This document shows, piece by piece, positions 6,187 to 13,966 of a DNA stretch of 64,000 bases; within the stretch, counting starts at the first letter, position 1; each line of letters opens with the position of its first letter. Below the pieces are notes generated by a model, which worked only from the letters and a program-made list of their open reading frames with translations, ran no database searches and was not told the origin of the DNA. The DNA comes from Streptomyces smaragdinus (GTDB lineage: Bacteria; Actinomycetota; Actinomycetes; Streptomycetales; Streptomycetaceae), in the NCBI RefSeq assembly GCF_009604385.1, contig NZ_WEGJ01000006.1, forward strand, positions 62,001-126,000, in the 5' to 3' direction. Both the position numbers and the translations under genes were made by a program.

Positions 6187-8949
6187 ATGAGCACCCTCGC
6201 CCTCCGCCCCCATCAACGCGCCGCCCTCGACGCGCTCGAGGCGTGCTGGGGCGCGGGGCGGCGGAGGGCCTGGGTGGTGTTGCCGCCCGGGAGCGGGAAG
6301 ACCCTCGCCGGGCTGGAGGCCGTGCGGCGGCTGGGCAGGCCCGCCGTGGTGTTCGGGCCCAACACCGCCATTCAGGGGCAGTGGGTCCGCGAGTGGGAGC
6401 GGCTGGCCGGGTCGGCGGCCGGGACCGACCGGGCGCTGGGGTCCGAGGTCAACGTGCTCACGTACCAGGCGCTGGCCACCTTCGACCCCGAGGCCGAGGT
6501 CGACGAGGACGGGGATGCCGCCGGCTCGCGGCTCGCGCGGCTGCGCGGGGGCGGGCGGGAGCTCGTCGGCGCCCTGCGGGGGCTCGGGGCCTTCACGCTG
6601 CTGCTCGACGAGTGCCATCACCTCCTCGACACCTGGGGCGAGCTGGTCGCCGAGCTGCTGCGGGAGCTGCCCGACGCCACCGTCATCGGACTCACGGCCA
6701 CCCCGCCCGACCGGCTCACCGCAGCCGAGGCCGCGCTGGTGGAGGAGCTGTTCGGGCCCGCCGTCCCCGGGCCGTCGATTCCCGCCGTCGTACGGGAGGG
6801 GCATCTCGCCCCCTTCGCCGAGCTGATGTGGCTGACCGCGCCGACCGGGGACGAGGCGGCGTGGCTGGCGGCGGAGGCCGAGCGGTTCGCCGAGCTGACG
6901 ACCGATCTGCTGGACCCCGGCTTCGCCGCCACCCCGTTTCTGACCTGGCTCGACGCCCGCATCGTCGCCCGGGACGGCGGCGCCGGCTGGCAGCGGTTCG
7001 AGCGCGAGCACCCGCAGCTCGCCGGGGCCGGGCTGCGGTTCCATCACGCCGGGCTGCTCGCCCTGCCCGAGGGCGCGCGGCTGCGGGAGGAGCACCGGAC
7101 GCGGCCGACGGCGGCCGACTGGGTGTGCCTCCTCGACGACTACATACGCCGCTGTCTGCGCCCCGCCGGCGAGACGGCGCCCGTGGAGGCCATCCGCACC
7201 GCCCTGCCCGCCGTCGGCTACACCCTCACCGCGCGCGGTGTACGCGGCGGACGGTCGCCCGTCGACCGGGTGCTGGCCCGCAGCGCCGCCAAGACGCGGG
7301 CCGTACGGGAGATCCTCGCCGCCGAGGACGACGCCCTCGGGGAGCGGCTGCGGGCCGTGGTGCTCTGCGACCACGAGCGGGCGACGGCGACGCTGCCCGC
7401 GCGGCTCACCGGGGTCCTCGACGAGCAGGCGGGATCCGCCCGGCTCGTGCTGCGGGAGCTCGTGGACGACGGGCGGACGGCCGGGCTGGCGCCGATGCTG
7501 GTCACCGGGAAGACGGTGGCGGCCGCGAAGGAAACGGCCCTGGCCTTCCTGGAGTTCTGCGGTGTCGGGGGGCTGGAGCTCGTCCCCGCCGACGGGCTGG
7601 TGGAGATCACCGGGCCGTGGAGCAGCCGGCGGTGGGTGCCGCTCGTCACCCGGTTCTTCGAGAGCGGCGGCTGCCGGGCGCTGATCGGTACGCGCGGGAT
7701 GCTCGGGGAGGGGTGGGACGCGCGCGGGGTGAACACCCTCGTCGATCTGACGGAGGCGACCACCGCCACCGCCGTGGTGCAGACGCGGGGGCGGGCGCTG
7801 CGTACGGATCCGGGGTGGCCCCAGAAGGTCGCGCACACCTGGTCCGTGGTCTGTGTCGCCGCCGGGCATCCCAAGGGCGGGGCGGACTGGGACCGGTTCG
7901 TGCGCAAGCACGAGGGGTACTTCGGGGTCACCGACGCCGGGCTGATCATGGCGGGCGTGGCTCATGTGCACCCCGGGCTGTCGCCGTACGCGCCGCCCGC
8001 GGAGGAGGACTTCGACCGGCTGAACGCGGTGATGCTGCGCCGGGCCGGTGAGCGGGACCGGGTGCGGGAGCTGTGGCGGGTGGGGACGCCGTACGAGGAC
8101 CGGCTGGTGCACACCGTGCGGGTGACGCCGGGGCGGGCTCCGGTGCGCCGGGGCGGGGCCGCGGCGGTGCGGCAGCCGCCGGGGGTGCTGCCCGCGCGGC
8201 GTGGGGTGACGCCGCTGCGGGAGCCGGACCGGCGGGTGGCGCGGCGGCGGGCGCGGTGGCTCGCCGGGCCGGCGGGGGTCGTGGGGGGTGTCGCCGGGGC
8301 GGTGGCGGGGAGCGCCGTGCCGGGGCTGTCGGCCCTGGCGGTCGCCGGGCTGCTGGTCGGCTTCGGGGTGCCGTACGGGGTGCTCCGGCGGCGGGCGTAC
8401 GACTGGGCCTGGCGCCGGCTGCGGACGTCCCTGGGCGCCGGGCTCCTGGCCGAAGCCGCGTCGGACGCCGACCTCCCGGCCCTCGCCTGCGCGCTGGCCG
8501 ACGGGCTGCACGGGGCGGGGCTCAGCCCGAGGGGCGCGGACGCGGTACGGGTCGAGCCGGACGGCTCGGGGGCGTACCGCATCCACCTCGACGGCGTGCC
8601 ACCCGAGGTGTCGGAACGCTTCGCCACGGCCTACGACGAGCTGATCTCACCGCTCACGACGCCCCGTTATCTGATCCCCCGCTATCTGATCACGGCGACC
8701 GGCCCCGAGGCGGGCCTGCGGCTGTACGACCCGCGGCCCCCGGAGAACGCGGTGATCCACCACGCCGTCCCCGCCGTCCTGGGCGAGAACCGCAGGCGGG
8801 TGGACGCCTTCGCGGCAGCCTGGTCCCGCTGGATCAGCCCCGCCGAGCCGCTCTACACCCGCGGCCCCGAGGGCGCCGGAATCCTCGCGGCCCAGCAGGG
8901 CGCGTCCCCCCTGGACGTCACGACGAGCATGCGGGCGGCGTGGGCCTGA
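6187..8949 (+). CDS. SF2 DEAD/DEAH-type helicase with C-terminal membrane segment
   Basis: This encodes 920 residues. Walker A PPGSGKT is at 33-39, a DECHH box at about 141-145, TATPPD at about 170-175, and a motif VI-like QTRGRALR at about 532-539. This is the ResIII/SF2 translocase core seen in DNA repair and restriction helicases. The C-terminal third is unusual: a Gly/Ala/Val-rich hydrophobic stretch at about 693-735, long enough for two membrane helices, followed by a soluble domain of about 180 residues. The start codon looks leaderless. No nuclease domain or partner gene was seen, so the role (repair, defence or other) is open. Confidence 0.85.
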   Translation: MSTLALRPHQRAALDALEACWGAGRRRAWVVLPPGSGKTLAGLEAVRRLGRPAVVFGPNTAIQGQWVREWERLAGSAAGTDRALGSEVNVLTYQALATFDPEAEVDEDGDAAGSRLARLRGGGRELVGALRGLGAFTLLLDECHHLLDTWGELVAELLRELPDATVIGLTATPPDRLTAAEAALVEELFGPAVPGPSIPAVVREGHLAPFAELMWLTAPTGDEAAWLAAEAERFAELTTDLLDPGFAATPFLTWLDARIVARDGGAGWQRFEREHPQLAGAGLRFHHAGLLALPEGARLREEHRTRPTAADWVCLLDDYIRRCLRPAGETAPVEAIRTALPAVGYTLTARGVRGGRSPVDRVLARSAAKTRAVREILAAEDDALGERLRAVVLCDHERATATLPARLTGVLDEQAGSARLVLRELVDDGRTAGLAPMLVTGKTVAAAKETALAFLEFCGVGGLELVPADGLVEITGPWSSRRWVPLVTRFFESGGCRALIGTRGMLGEGWDARGVNTLVDLTEATTATAVVQTRGRALRTDPGWPQKVAHTWSVVCVAAGHPKGGADWDRFVRKHEGYFGVTDAGLIMAGVAHVHPGLSPYAPPAEEDFDRLNAVMLRRAGERDRVRELWRVGTPYEDRLVHTVRVTPGRAPVRRGGAAAVRQPPGVLPARRGVTPLREPDRRVARRRARWLAGPAGVVGGVAGAVAGSAVPGLSALAVAGLLVGFGVPYGVLRRRAYDWAWRRLRTSLGAGLLAEAASDADLPALACALADGLHGAGLSPRGADAVRVEPDGSGAYRIHLDGVPPEVSERFATAYDELISPLTTPRYLIPRYLITATGPEAGLRLYDPRPPENAVIHHAVPAVLGENRRRVDAFAAAWSRWISPAEPLYTRGPEGAGILAAQQGASPLDVTTSMRAAWA

Positions 8950-8961
8950 GGGCCCGGCCCG

Positions 8962-10878
8962 TCACCGCCGCGACCGCCGCAGCTTCCCGAGAAGCCCCCG
9001 CTTCCCCTCCGCCTGCTTCTGCGCCGCCCGCATCATCTCCCGCGCCCGCTCCTCCGCGTCCGCGGGCTCCTCGGCGTCCGAGCGCGCGATGTCGGCCGAC
9101 AGATCACGCGCAAGCGCCAGAATCCGGTCGTCCATCCACGGGCACAGCAGCGTCAGCTCGCACAGCGACCCCAGGATCGTCACCGGCCGCGTCCGGTACG
9201 CCTCCGCCGCGTCCAGCATCCGCCGCGCGACCGCCTCCCCCACGTCCTCACGGGTGTCCGGATGCGCCCACGCGGTCGCCACCAGGGCAGCCGCGGCGGC
9301 CTCGTTCACCCAGTCCTCCGGCCCGTGCAGCAGGTCCAGCAGCAGCGACCGCCGCGCGGACCCGGCCCAGGGCTCGTCGGCCCGATGGTGAGCCAGGGCC
9401 AGACAGACGAAGGTCTGCACCCCCCGCACCCACAGATCCGGCGCCTGCGCCAGCAGCGCGCGCCCGTCCTCGTCGTCCGCCGGCGCCGGCGGACGGGCCA
9501 GCAGCCCCAGCAGGTCGGCGACCGGCAGCCCGCTCAGCCGTACGGCGTGGTCGTACGCGCCCGGCAGATGCGGCCAGGACGGCCAGGCCACCGCGCGGGC
9601 CAGATCCACCGCCTCGTCGGACGGCGCGGCGACGGCGGGCACGGCGGAGAGGCCCTCGTACCGCCAGACGACCGTGCCCACGTCGGCCTTCGTGGGGATG
9701 CGCGGGTCGGGATCACCGGCCGTGTGATGGGTGATCGAGGCGCGGGGGAAGTTGAGGCGGACCGTGGCCATCGCGCTCGGCGGCTCGACCATCGACGCCG
9801 CGAACTCGATCTCGTGGTCCCGGGCCGAGTCGCCGGAGGCGAGGAACTGCCGGTGCGCGTTGATCGTGGCCTCGGTCGCCGGGGTGACCCGGCCCAGCCA
9901 GGGCCGCCCGCCGCTGTGCTGCGCCAGCACCTTCCCCGCGTACGCATGGTCGGGATGCTCGCGCCAGTGGTCCACCAGCCCCACCAGATGCGCCGGGTCC
10001 CCGTCCGCCGCGAACCGCACCCCGAACAGCGCCGGCGCCGCCAGCGGATCGCCGGGGGCGGCGGCCAGCGCCCGCTCCAGCCACGGTATGCCCTGGGTCG
10101 CGCGCCCCGTCCCCGCGTACAGCTCGGCCACGTCCACGTGCAGCGACACGTCCGACGGATCGCGCCGCAGCTCCGCCTCCCAGACCCGCAGCGCGTCGTC
10201 CGCCCGGTCCGCCGCGCGCAGCGCGTACCCCAGCATCACGCTCGTCCAGTGGCCCGGCTCCCGCCGCTGCCCCTCCTCGGCCCACGCCACCGCCTGCTCC
10301 ACGTCCCCCATCCGGCGGGCGAGGCCGGAGGCGAACGCCGCCAGCCGTCCCGCGTCCGGATGCCGGGCGAGAACCGCGCCGGTGAGGTCGTAGAACGGCC
10401 GCAACGCCGCCCGGTGTCCGCCGGGGACGGGCTCGGGAAGGGCGCTGACAACGAGGGCGACCGACCGCATCATGGCGTCGGGGCCGATCTTCCCGGCCAC
10501 CGCGTCGTCCGCGGCCCAGCCGGCGGGCGTCCAGGGCCGCTGGTACTCGGCGTTGACCGCGGCGGCCATCAGATCCACCGCGTCGTCCCACGCGCCGCCC
10601 GCCGCGGCGACATGCGCCCGGCAGACGACGGCTCCTATGAACGGCTCGTCCATGGGGAAGAGGTCCAGCGCACCGGCCGTCCCCCCGGCCCGTACGGTGA
10701 GCTCGGCCAGGGCCTCGTGGACCTCCGGGAGCTGCGGGTCCCCGGCCATCGCGTTGCCCAGATGGCTCGCGGCGTGCGGCAGATCACCGCCGTCCATGAT
10801 CAGCCGGGCCAGCGCGGTCTCCCCCTCGGCCTCGAGCCGCTCGTCGCCGCAAGCCGCATCCGTATGCGGTTCGCCCAT
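8962..10878 (-). CDS. TPR-type helical repeat protein, unknown function
   Basis: This encodes 638 residues. The first half carries tetratricopeptide-like helix pairs rich in Ala/Leu with A-x-x-P ends (for example WLERALAAAPGDPLAA). The middle holds a beta-rich stretch (ATVRLNFPRASITHHTAG), the second half is again helical, and the C-terminus is Lys/Arg-rich. No enzyme motif, signal peptide or membrane segment is evident, so it is probably a cytoplasmic protein-interaction scaffold. The ATG at 10878 follows a GAGGGGG about 9 nt upstream. It converges with the helicase gene, only 12 nt apart. Confidence 0.75.
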   Translation of the reverse strand: MGEPHTDAACGDERLEAEGETALARLIMDGGDLPHAASHLGNAMAGDPQLPEVHEALAELTVRAGGTAGALDLFPMDEPFIGAVVCRAHVAAAGGAWDDAVDLMAAAVNAEYQRPWTPAGWAADDAVAGKIGPDAMMRSVALVVSALPEPVPGGHRAALRPFYDLTGAVLARHPDAGRLAAFASGLARRMGDVEQAVAWAEEGQRREPGHWTSVMLGYALRAADRADDALRVWEAELRRDPSDVSLHVDVAELYAGTGRATQGIPWLERALAAAPGDPLAAPALFGVRFAADGDPAHLVGLVDHWREHPDHAYAGKVLAQHSGGRPWLGRVTPATEATINAHRQFLASGDSARDHEIEFAASMVEPPSAMATVRLNFPRASITHHTAGDPDPRIPTKADVGTVVWRYEGLSAVPAVAAPSDEAVDLARAVAWPSWPHLPGAYDHAVRLSGLPVADLLGLLARPPAPADDEDGRALLAQAPDLWVRGVQTFVCLALAHHRADEPWAGSARRSLLLDLLHGPEDWVNEAAAAALVATAWAHPDTREDVGEAVARRMLDAAEAYRTRPVTILGSLCELTLLCPWMDDRILALARDLSADIARSDAEEPADAEERAREMMRAAQKQAEGKRGLLGKLRRSRR

Positions 10879-10943
10879 GGCCCGCACCCCCTCGTGCTCG
10901 TCCGTGGGGGCAACCGTAACGGGTGGCTCCGACAACGGTGTCG

Positions 10944-11597
10944 TCACCCCGGCCGCACGAACCCCGCCTCGTACGCCGCGATCACCGCCTGCGTCCGGTC
11001 CCGCGTGCCCTGCTTCGCCAGCACCCCCGCCACATGCGTCTTCACCGTCGCGGTCCCCACCCCGAGCCGCCCGGCGATCTCCGGGTTCGTCAGCCCGCGC
11101 GCCATCAGCCGCAGGACGTCCGCCTCGCGTGACGTCAGCCGCCGCGCCCACGGAGCCTCGGCACCGGGCCCGCCGTGCGCGGCGGCCAGGGCGCGGACGG
11201 CCTCCGGAAAGAGCAGCGAGTCGCTGCGGGCGACGAGGCGTACGGCGTCCACGAGTTCGCCGGCCCCGCACCGCTTCAGCAGAAAACCGGCGGCGCCCGC
11301 CCGCAGTGCCTCGTACACGTAGCTGTCGTTCTCGAACGTCGTGACGACGACGATGCGCGGCGCCGGATCGACCGTCCGCAGGATGGTCTCGGTGGCCCGG
11401 ATCCCGTCGACGTCCGGCATCCGTACGTCCATCAGCACGACGTCCGGCCGCAGTTCCCGTACGACGGCCACCGCCTCGGCTCCGCCGGTGGCCTCGCCGA
11501 CGACCTCGAGGTCGGGCTCCGCGCCGAGGATCGCACGCAGGGCGGTCCGTACCATCCGCTCGTCGTCCACCACGACGATCCGCGTCACGTCGGACAC
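10944..11597 (-). CDS. NarL/LuxR-type response regulator
   Basis: This encodes 217 residues from a GTG start. The receiver domain has the acidic pair D11-D12, phospho-acceptor D57 in VLMDVRMPD and the conserved Lys in GFLLKR. The C-terminal LuxR helix-turn-helix shows LTSREADVLRLMARGLTN and TVKTHVAGVLAKQG. Its start overlaps the end of the sensor-kinase gene by 13 nt, so the pair is translationally coupled. It should bind promoter DNA when phosphorylated by the neighbouring kinase; the targets are not visible here. Confidence 0.95.
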   Translation of the reverse strand: MSDVTRIVVVDDERMVRTALRAILGAEPDLEVVGEATGGAEAVAVVRELRPDVVLMDVRMPDVDGIRATETILRTVDPAPRIVVVTTFENDSYVYEALRAGAAGFLLKRCGAGELVDAVRLVARSDSLLFPEAVRALAAAHGGPGAEAPWARRLTSREADVLRLMARGLTNPEIAGRLGVGTATVKTHVAGVLAKQGTRDRTQAVIAAYEAGFVRPG

Positions 11598-12772
11598 GGC
11601 AGCTCCGCCCGCAGCCGGAAGTCTCCTCCGTACGGCCCGGCCTCGGCCGTCCCGCCGAGCAGCCGGGCACGTTCGGCGATCCCCCGCAGACCGCGTCCGC
11701 CGGTGCTGCGGGAGGGGGATCCGCCGAGGGGGTTGGTGAGCGTAATGATCAACCGCTCCTCCGTCCTCGCGATGTTCAACGTCACGTCCCCGCAAGCCCC
11801 TCCGTGCCGGAGCACGTTCCCCAGCCCCTCCTGCACGATCCGGTACGCCTCCCGCGCCACCCCCTCGGGCAGCGCGTCGAGATCCGCGCCGATCCGCGCG
11901 TCGACGACGGCCCCCGCGGCCCGGGTACGGGCCAGCAGGGCGTCCAGCCCGGCGGTCGGCGCCGGGACGGTGGCCTCCTCGCGCAGGACGCCCAGCACGG
12001 CGTCGAGTTCGGCGACGGCGTCCCGGGTGGTCTCCTCGATGGCGGCGAGAGCCTCCCGTACGAAATCGGGGTCCCGCTCCAGCACCCGGCGCGCCGCACT
12101 CGCCTGCAGGCTCACGGCGCTCAGCGCGTGCCCGACGGAGTCGTGCAGCTCACGGGCGAGTTCATTACGGCGCGCGAGCTCATCGGCACGCGCCCGCGCG
12201 GCGGCCAGCCGGTCCGCCGGGGTGGGCCCCAGCAACGGCCCCGCACACCGCGCCACCAGGGCGCCCGCACCGACTGCGACGGCCACCAGCGCGAGAAGCA
12301 GGACGAGCCCGGCGGGCGGAGCGAGCCATACGGAGTGACCGATCCCGACGAATTCCCGCAGTGAACCGGCGAACGGCAGCACCATCAGCACCACGGCCAG
12401 CGGCGGGACGGCGAGAGTGATCCCGCTGACCACGGCCCCCAGCCCGACGTGCAGGGTGAACCACCCCGCGGTACGCCTCCGCTCCTGCCAGGTCCGCCCC
12501 GCGCGGACAGCGAGGGTGACGTCCGCGGGAAGCGCGCACAACGCGCGGGCGGCGCCCGCCTCCAGCGGCCGGGCCAGCGGAAACAGCAGCCCCGACAGAG
12601 CGATCAGCGGCAGCTCCATCCCGAAGACGGCGACCTGCCAACCGAGATCGGTGAACGGCTCCGCGCCCCGCCATACGAGCGGCACGAAGGCGGACACCAG
12701 CATGAAGTACGGCATGGACAGCGCGCCGCCCAGCAGCAGATGAACCCAGCGCAGCCGGGCGGCCCGGGTCAC
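11585..12772 (-). CDS. HisKA_3-type sensor histidine kinase
   Basis: This encodes 395 residues. The N-terminal half has several hydrophobic helices, followed by a dimerisation helix with phospho-acceptor H210 in ELARELHDSVGHALS. The ATPase domain has an N-box-like EGLGNVLRHGG and GGRGLRGIAERARLLGG. This is the NarX/DesK-like kinase class that pairs with LuxR-type regulators. The GTG start overlaps the upstream membrane-protein stop as GTGA, giving a three-gene operon. The signal is unknown; the membrane helices rather than a large extracellular domain suggest an envelope or membrane-state cue. Confidence 0.93.
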   Translation of the reverse strand: MTRAARLRWVHLLLGGALSMPYFMLVSAFVPLVWRGAEPFTDLGWQVAVFGMELPLIALSGLLFPLARPLEAGAARALCALPADVTLAVRAGRTWQERRRTAGWFTLHVGLGAVVSGITLAVPPLAVVLMVLPFAGSLREFVGIGHSVWLAPPAGLVLLLALVAVAVGAGALVARCAGPLLGPTPADRLAAARARADELARRNELARELHDSVGHALSAVSLQASAARRVLERDPDFVREALAAIEETTRDAVAELDAVLGVLREEATVPAPTAGLDALLARTRAAGAVVDARIGADLDALPEGVAREAYRIVQEGLGNVLRHGGACGDVTLNIARTEERLIITLTNPLGGSPSRSTGGRGLRGIAERARLLGGTAEAGPYGGDFRLRAELPCPT

Positions 12773-13647
12773 ACGGCCCCGGCGGGAACGGCCCGCCGCC
12801 CGGCGAGCAGCCGCGCGCCCAGCAGCAGTAGCAGCCCACCCGCGACCATCTGCCCAGCGTAGGTCAGGCTCAGCAGGGCGGAGGGCCGATTCTCGTCGAA
12901 GGGCCCGTCGGCCAGCGAGAACAGCAGCGCCCAGGCGCCCCAGGCGGAGCTCGCGGAGCCACCGGCCCAGCCGAGGACCACGACGGTACGGACCCGCGGC
13001 GCGGGGGCGACGACGAGCAGGGCGGCCGCGGCGGTGACAAGCGCCCACAGGACATCCGGTCCGCCGGCGACCGGGTCGTCGACCGCCGACCTCAGGTGTA
13101 CGCACGCGGCGAGCAGGGAAAGCCCCGCCACGCAAAGCGGCAGACGGACACCCGCACCGGGCGGCAGCGCCCCGGTGAGCGACGCCCCCCACCGCTCCCG
13201 CACGTACAGCACGAACAACCCGCCCAGCGCGAGCGCCTGCACCCCGAACCCGGTGTACACCACCCCGAAGACCCACGCGTCCAGATACTCCCCTCCGCCG
13301 TCCCCGACCGGCGTGGTCCCCCCGGACGCCTCGGCGGCGAGCTGCAGCGGAAACCCGACGGCGATCGGCGCCAGCAGCCCCGTGGCCCCCCACAGCGGCA
13401 GCAACAGCGCCCACCCGGGCACCCGCCGCCCCCAGGGCCGGGTCAACGCCAGCGCCAGAAGAATCACGGCGGCGTCCATCAGCACGGTGACGGTGTTGGC
13501 GACGGCCATCGTGGCCCGGTGCTCCAGCAGCTCGCTGCCCGCCGGAATGCCGGCGTGGCTGCCCGCGATCCAGGCGACCTTCAGCACGAGATACGGAACG
13601 CAGGCGGCAATGGCGACGGCCCGCAGAATACGCGCGACAACAGTCAT
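12769..13647 (-). CDS. multi-pass membrane protein, first gene of the two-component operon
   Basis: This encodes 292 residues with about eight hydrophobic segments and little soluble sequence. It begins MTVVARILRAVAIAACVPYL. The ATG at 13647 was chosen because a hydrophobic N-terminus follows directly and an upstream GGGAG-like sequence is absent from the longer candidates. Its stop forms a GTGA overlap with the kinase gene, suggesting it works with the kinase as an accessory sensor or target. No family recognised. Confidence 0.8.
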   Translation of the reverse strand: MTVVARILRAVAIAACVPYLVLKVAWIAGSHAGIPAGSELLEHRATMAVANTVTVLMDAAVILLALALTRPWGRRVPGWALLLPLWGATGLLAPIAVGFPLQLAAEASGGTTPVGDGGGEYLDAWVFGVVYTGFGVQALALGGLFVLYVRERWGASLTGALPPGAGVRLPLCVAGLSLLAACVHLRSAVDDPVAGGPDVLWALVTAAAALLVVAPAPRVRTVVVLGWAGGSASSAWGAWALLFSLADGPFDENRPSALLSLTYAGQMVAGGLLLLLGARLLAGRRAVPAGAV

Positions 13648-13728
13648 GGGAGAACGCTCGCCGACAACCGGCCCCCGCCACGTCGTACGACGGCACGATC
13701 CGCCTCCGCCGTGTGGGGGAGGCGCGGT

Positions 13729-13758
13729 CCGCCCGCCCACGACCCCCGTGGCGGGCGG
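13729..13758 (-). terminator. hairpin downstream of the tRNA-like RNA
   Basis: CGTGGCGGGCGG can pair with CCGCCCGCCCACG, giving about 12 bp with one bulged C and a 5-nt loop. It lies about 35 nt beyond the 3' side of the tRNA-like structure on the minus strand, suitably placed to end that transcript. Confidence 0.5.
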
Positions 13759-13792
13759 CATCCGCTGCCTCATGTGTCCAGAGATCGAAATC

Positions 13793-13897
13793 GGCTGCGG
13801 TGCCGTGGTGCTCTACCCAGTTGAGCTACCGACGCCGAAGCGCCGGACGGGACTCGAACCCGCAACCGCCCCATTATGAGTGGAAGTAACCGCTGCC
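13793..13897 (-). ncRNA. circularly permuted tRNA-like RNA with UUCG-capped acceptor stem
   Basis: Read 5' to 3' on the minus strand, the order is anticodon arm, T arm, acceptor, D arm. The anticodon arm TTCCA-CTCATAA-TGGGG (13885-13869) has a CAT anticodon. The T arm is GCGGG-TTCGAGT-CCCGT (13863-13847). The 3' acceptor strand CCGGCGC (13846-13840) is joined by TTCG to the 5' strand GCGTCGG (13835-13829), and all 7 pairs form with one G-U. TA and a D arm GCTC/GAGC (13826-13810) follow. Flanks GGCAGCGGT (13897-13889) and ACCGCAGCC (13801-13793) pair at 8 of 9 positions, closing the structure between positions 26 and 27. No CCA is encoded. The parts are canonical but rotated; if the acceptor stays capped it could not be charged and would act as a tRNA mimic. 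Confidence 0.75.
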
Positions 13898-13917
13898 TGC
13901 GCACCTGGACAGGCACC

Positions 13918-13923
13918 ACCGTA
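13918..13923 (-). promoter_or_regulatory. possible -10 box for the tRNA-like RNA
   Basis: On the minus strand TACGGT fits TANNNT and would start transcription about 13910, just ahead of the paired leader. The -35 (TGCGGT, 17 bp upstream) is weak. Confidence 0.3.
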
Positions 13924-13953
13924 AGCCTCTCCCCGAGATCACCGCACCCGAAT

Positions 13954-13966
13954 TACGCTCGCGCAC
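13954..13966 (+). promoter_or_regulatory. putative leaderless promoter -10 of the decarboxylase gene
   Basis: TACGCT (13954-13959) ends 7 nt before the ATG at 13967 and no Shine-Dalgarno sequence is present, consistent with a leaderless transcript. Confidence 0.45.

Noticed and set aside
6046..8586. 846-aa minus-strand ORF opposite the helicase
   Set aside because: This is a mirror frame of a high-GC gene. Composition is dominated by Arg, Pro, Gly and His, while the plus-strand frame carries all helicase motifs.
3076..13700. tellurite-resistance (ter) or other defence island
   Set aside because: Only one TerD-type gene is present, and the helicase has no methylase, nuclease or other defence partner next to it.
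13793..13897. Conventional tRNA gene or attachment-site remnant
   Set aside because: The T arm precedes the D arm on the same strand, so no normal cloverleaf can form in linear order. An integration remnant would not place a fully complementary 5' acceptor strand four bases after the 3' strand.
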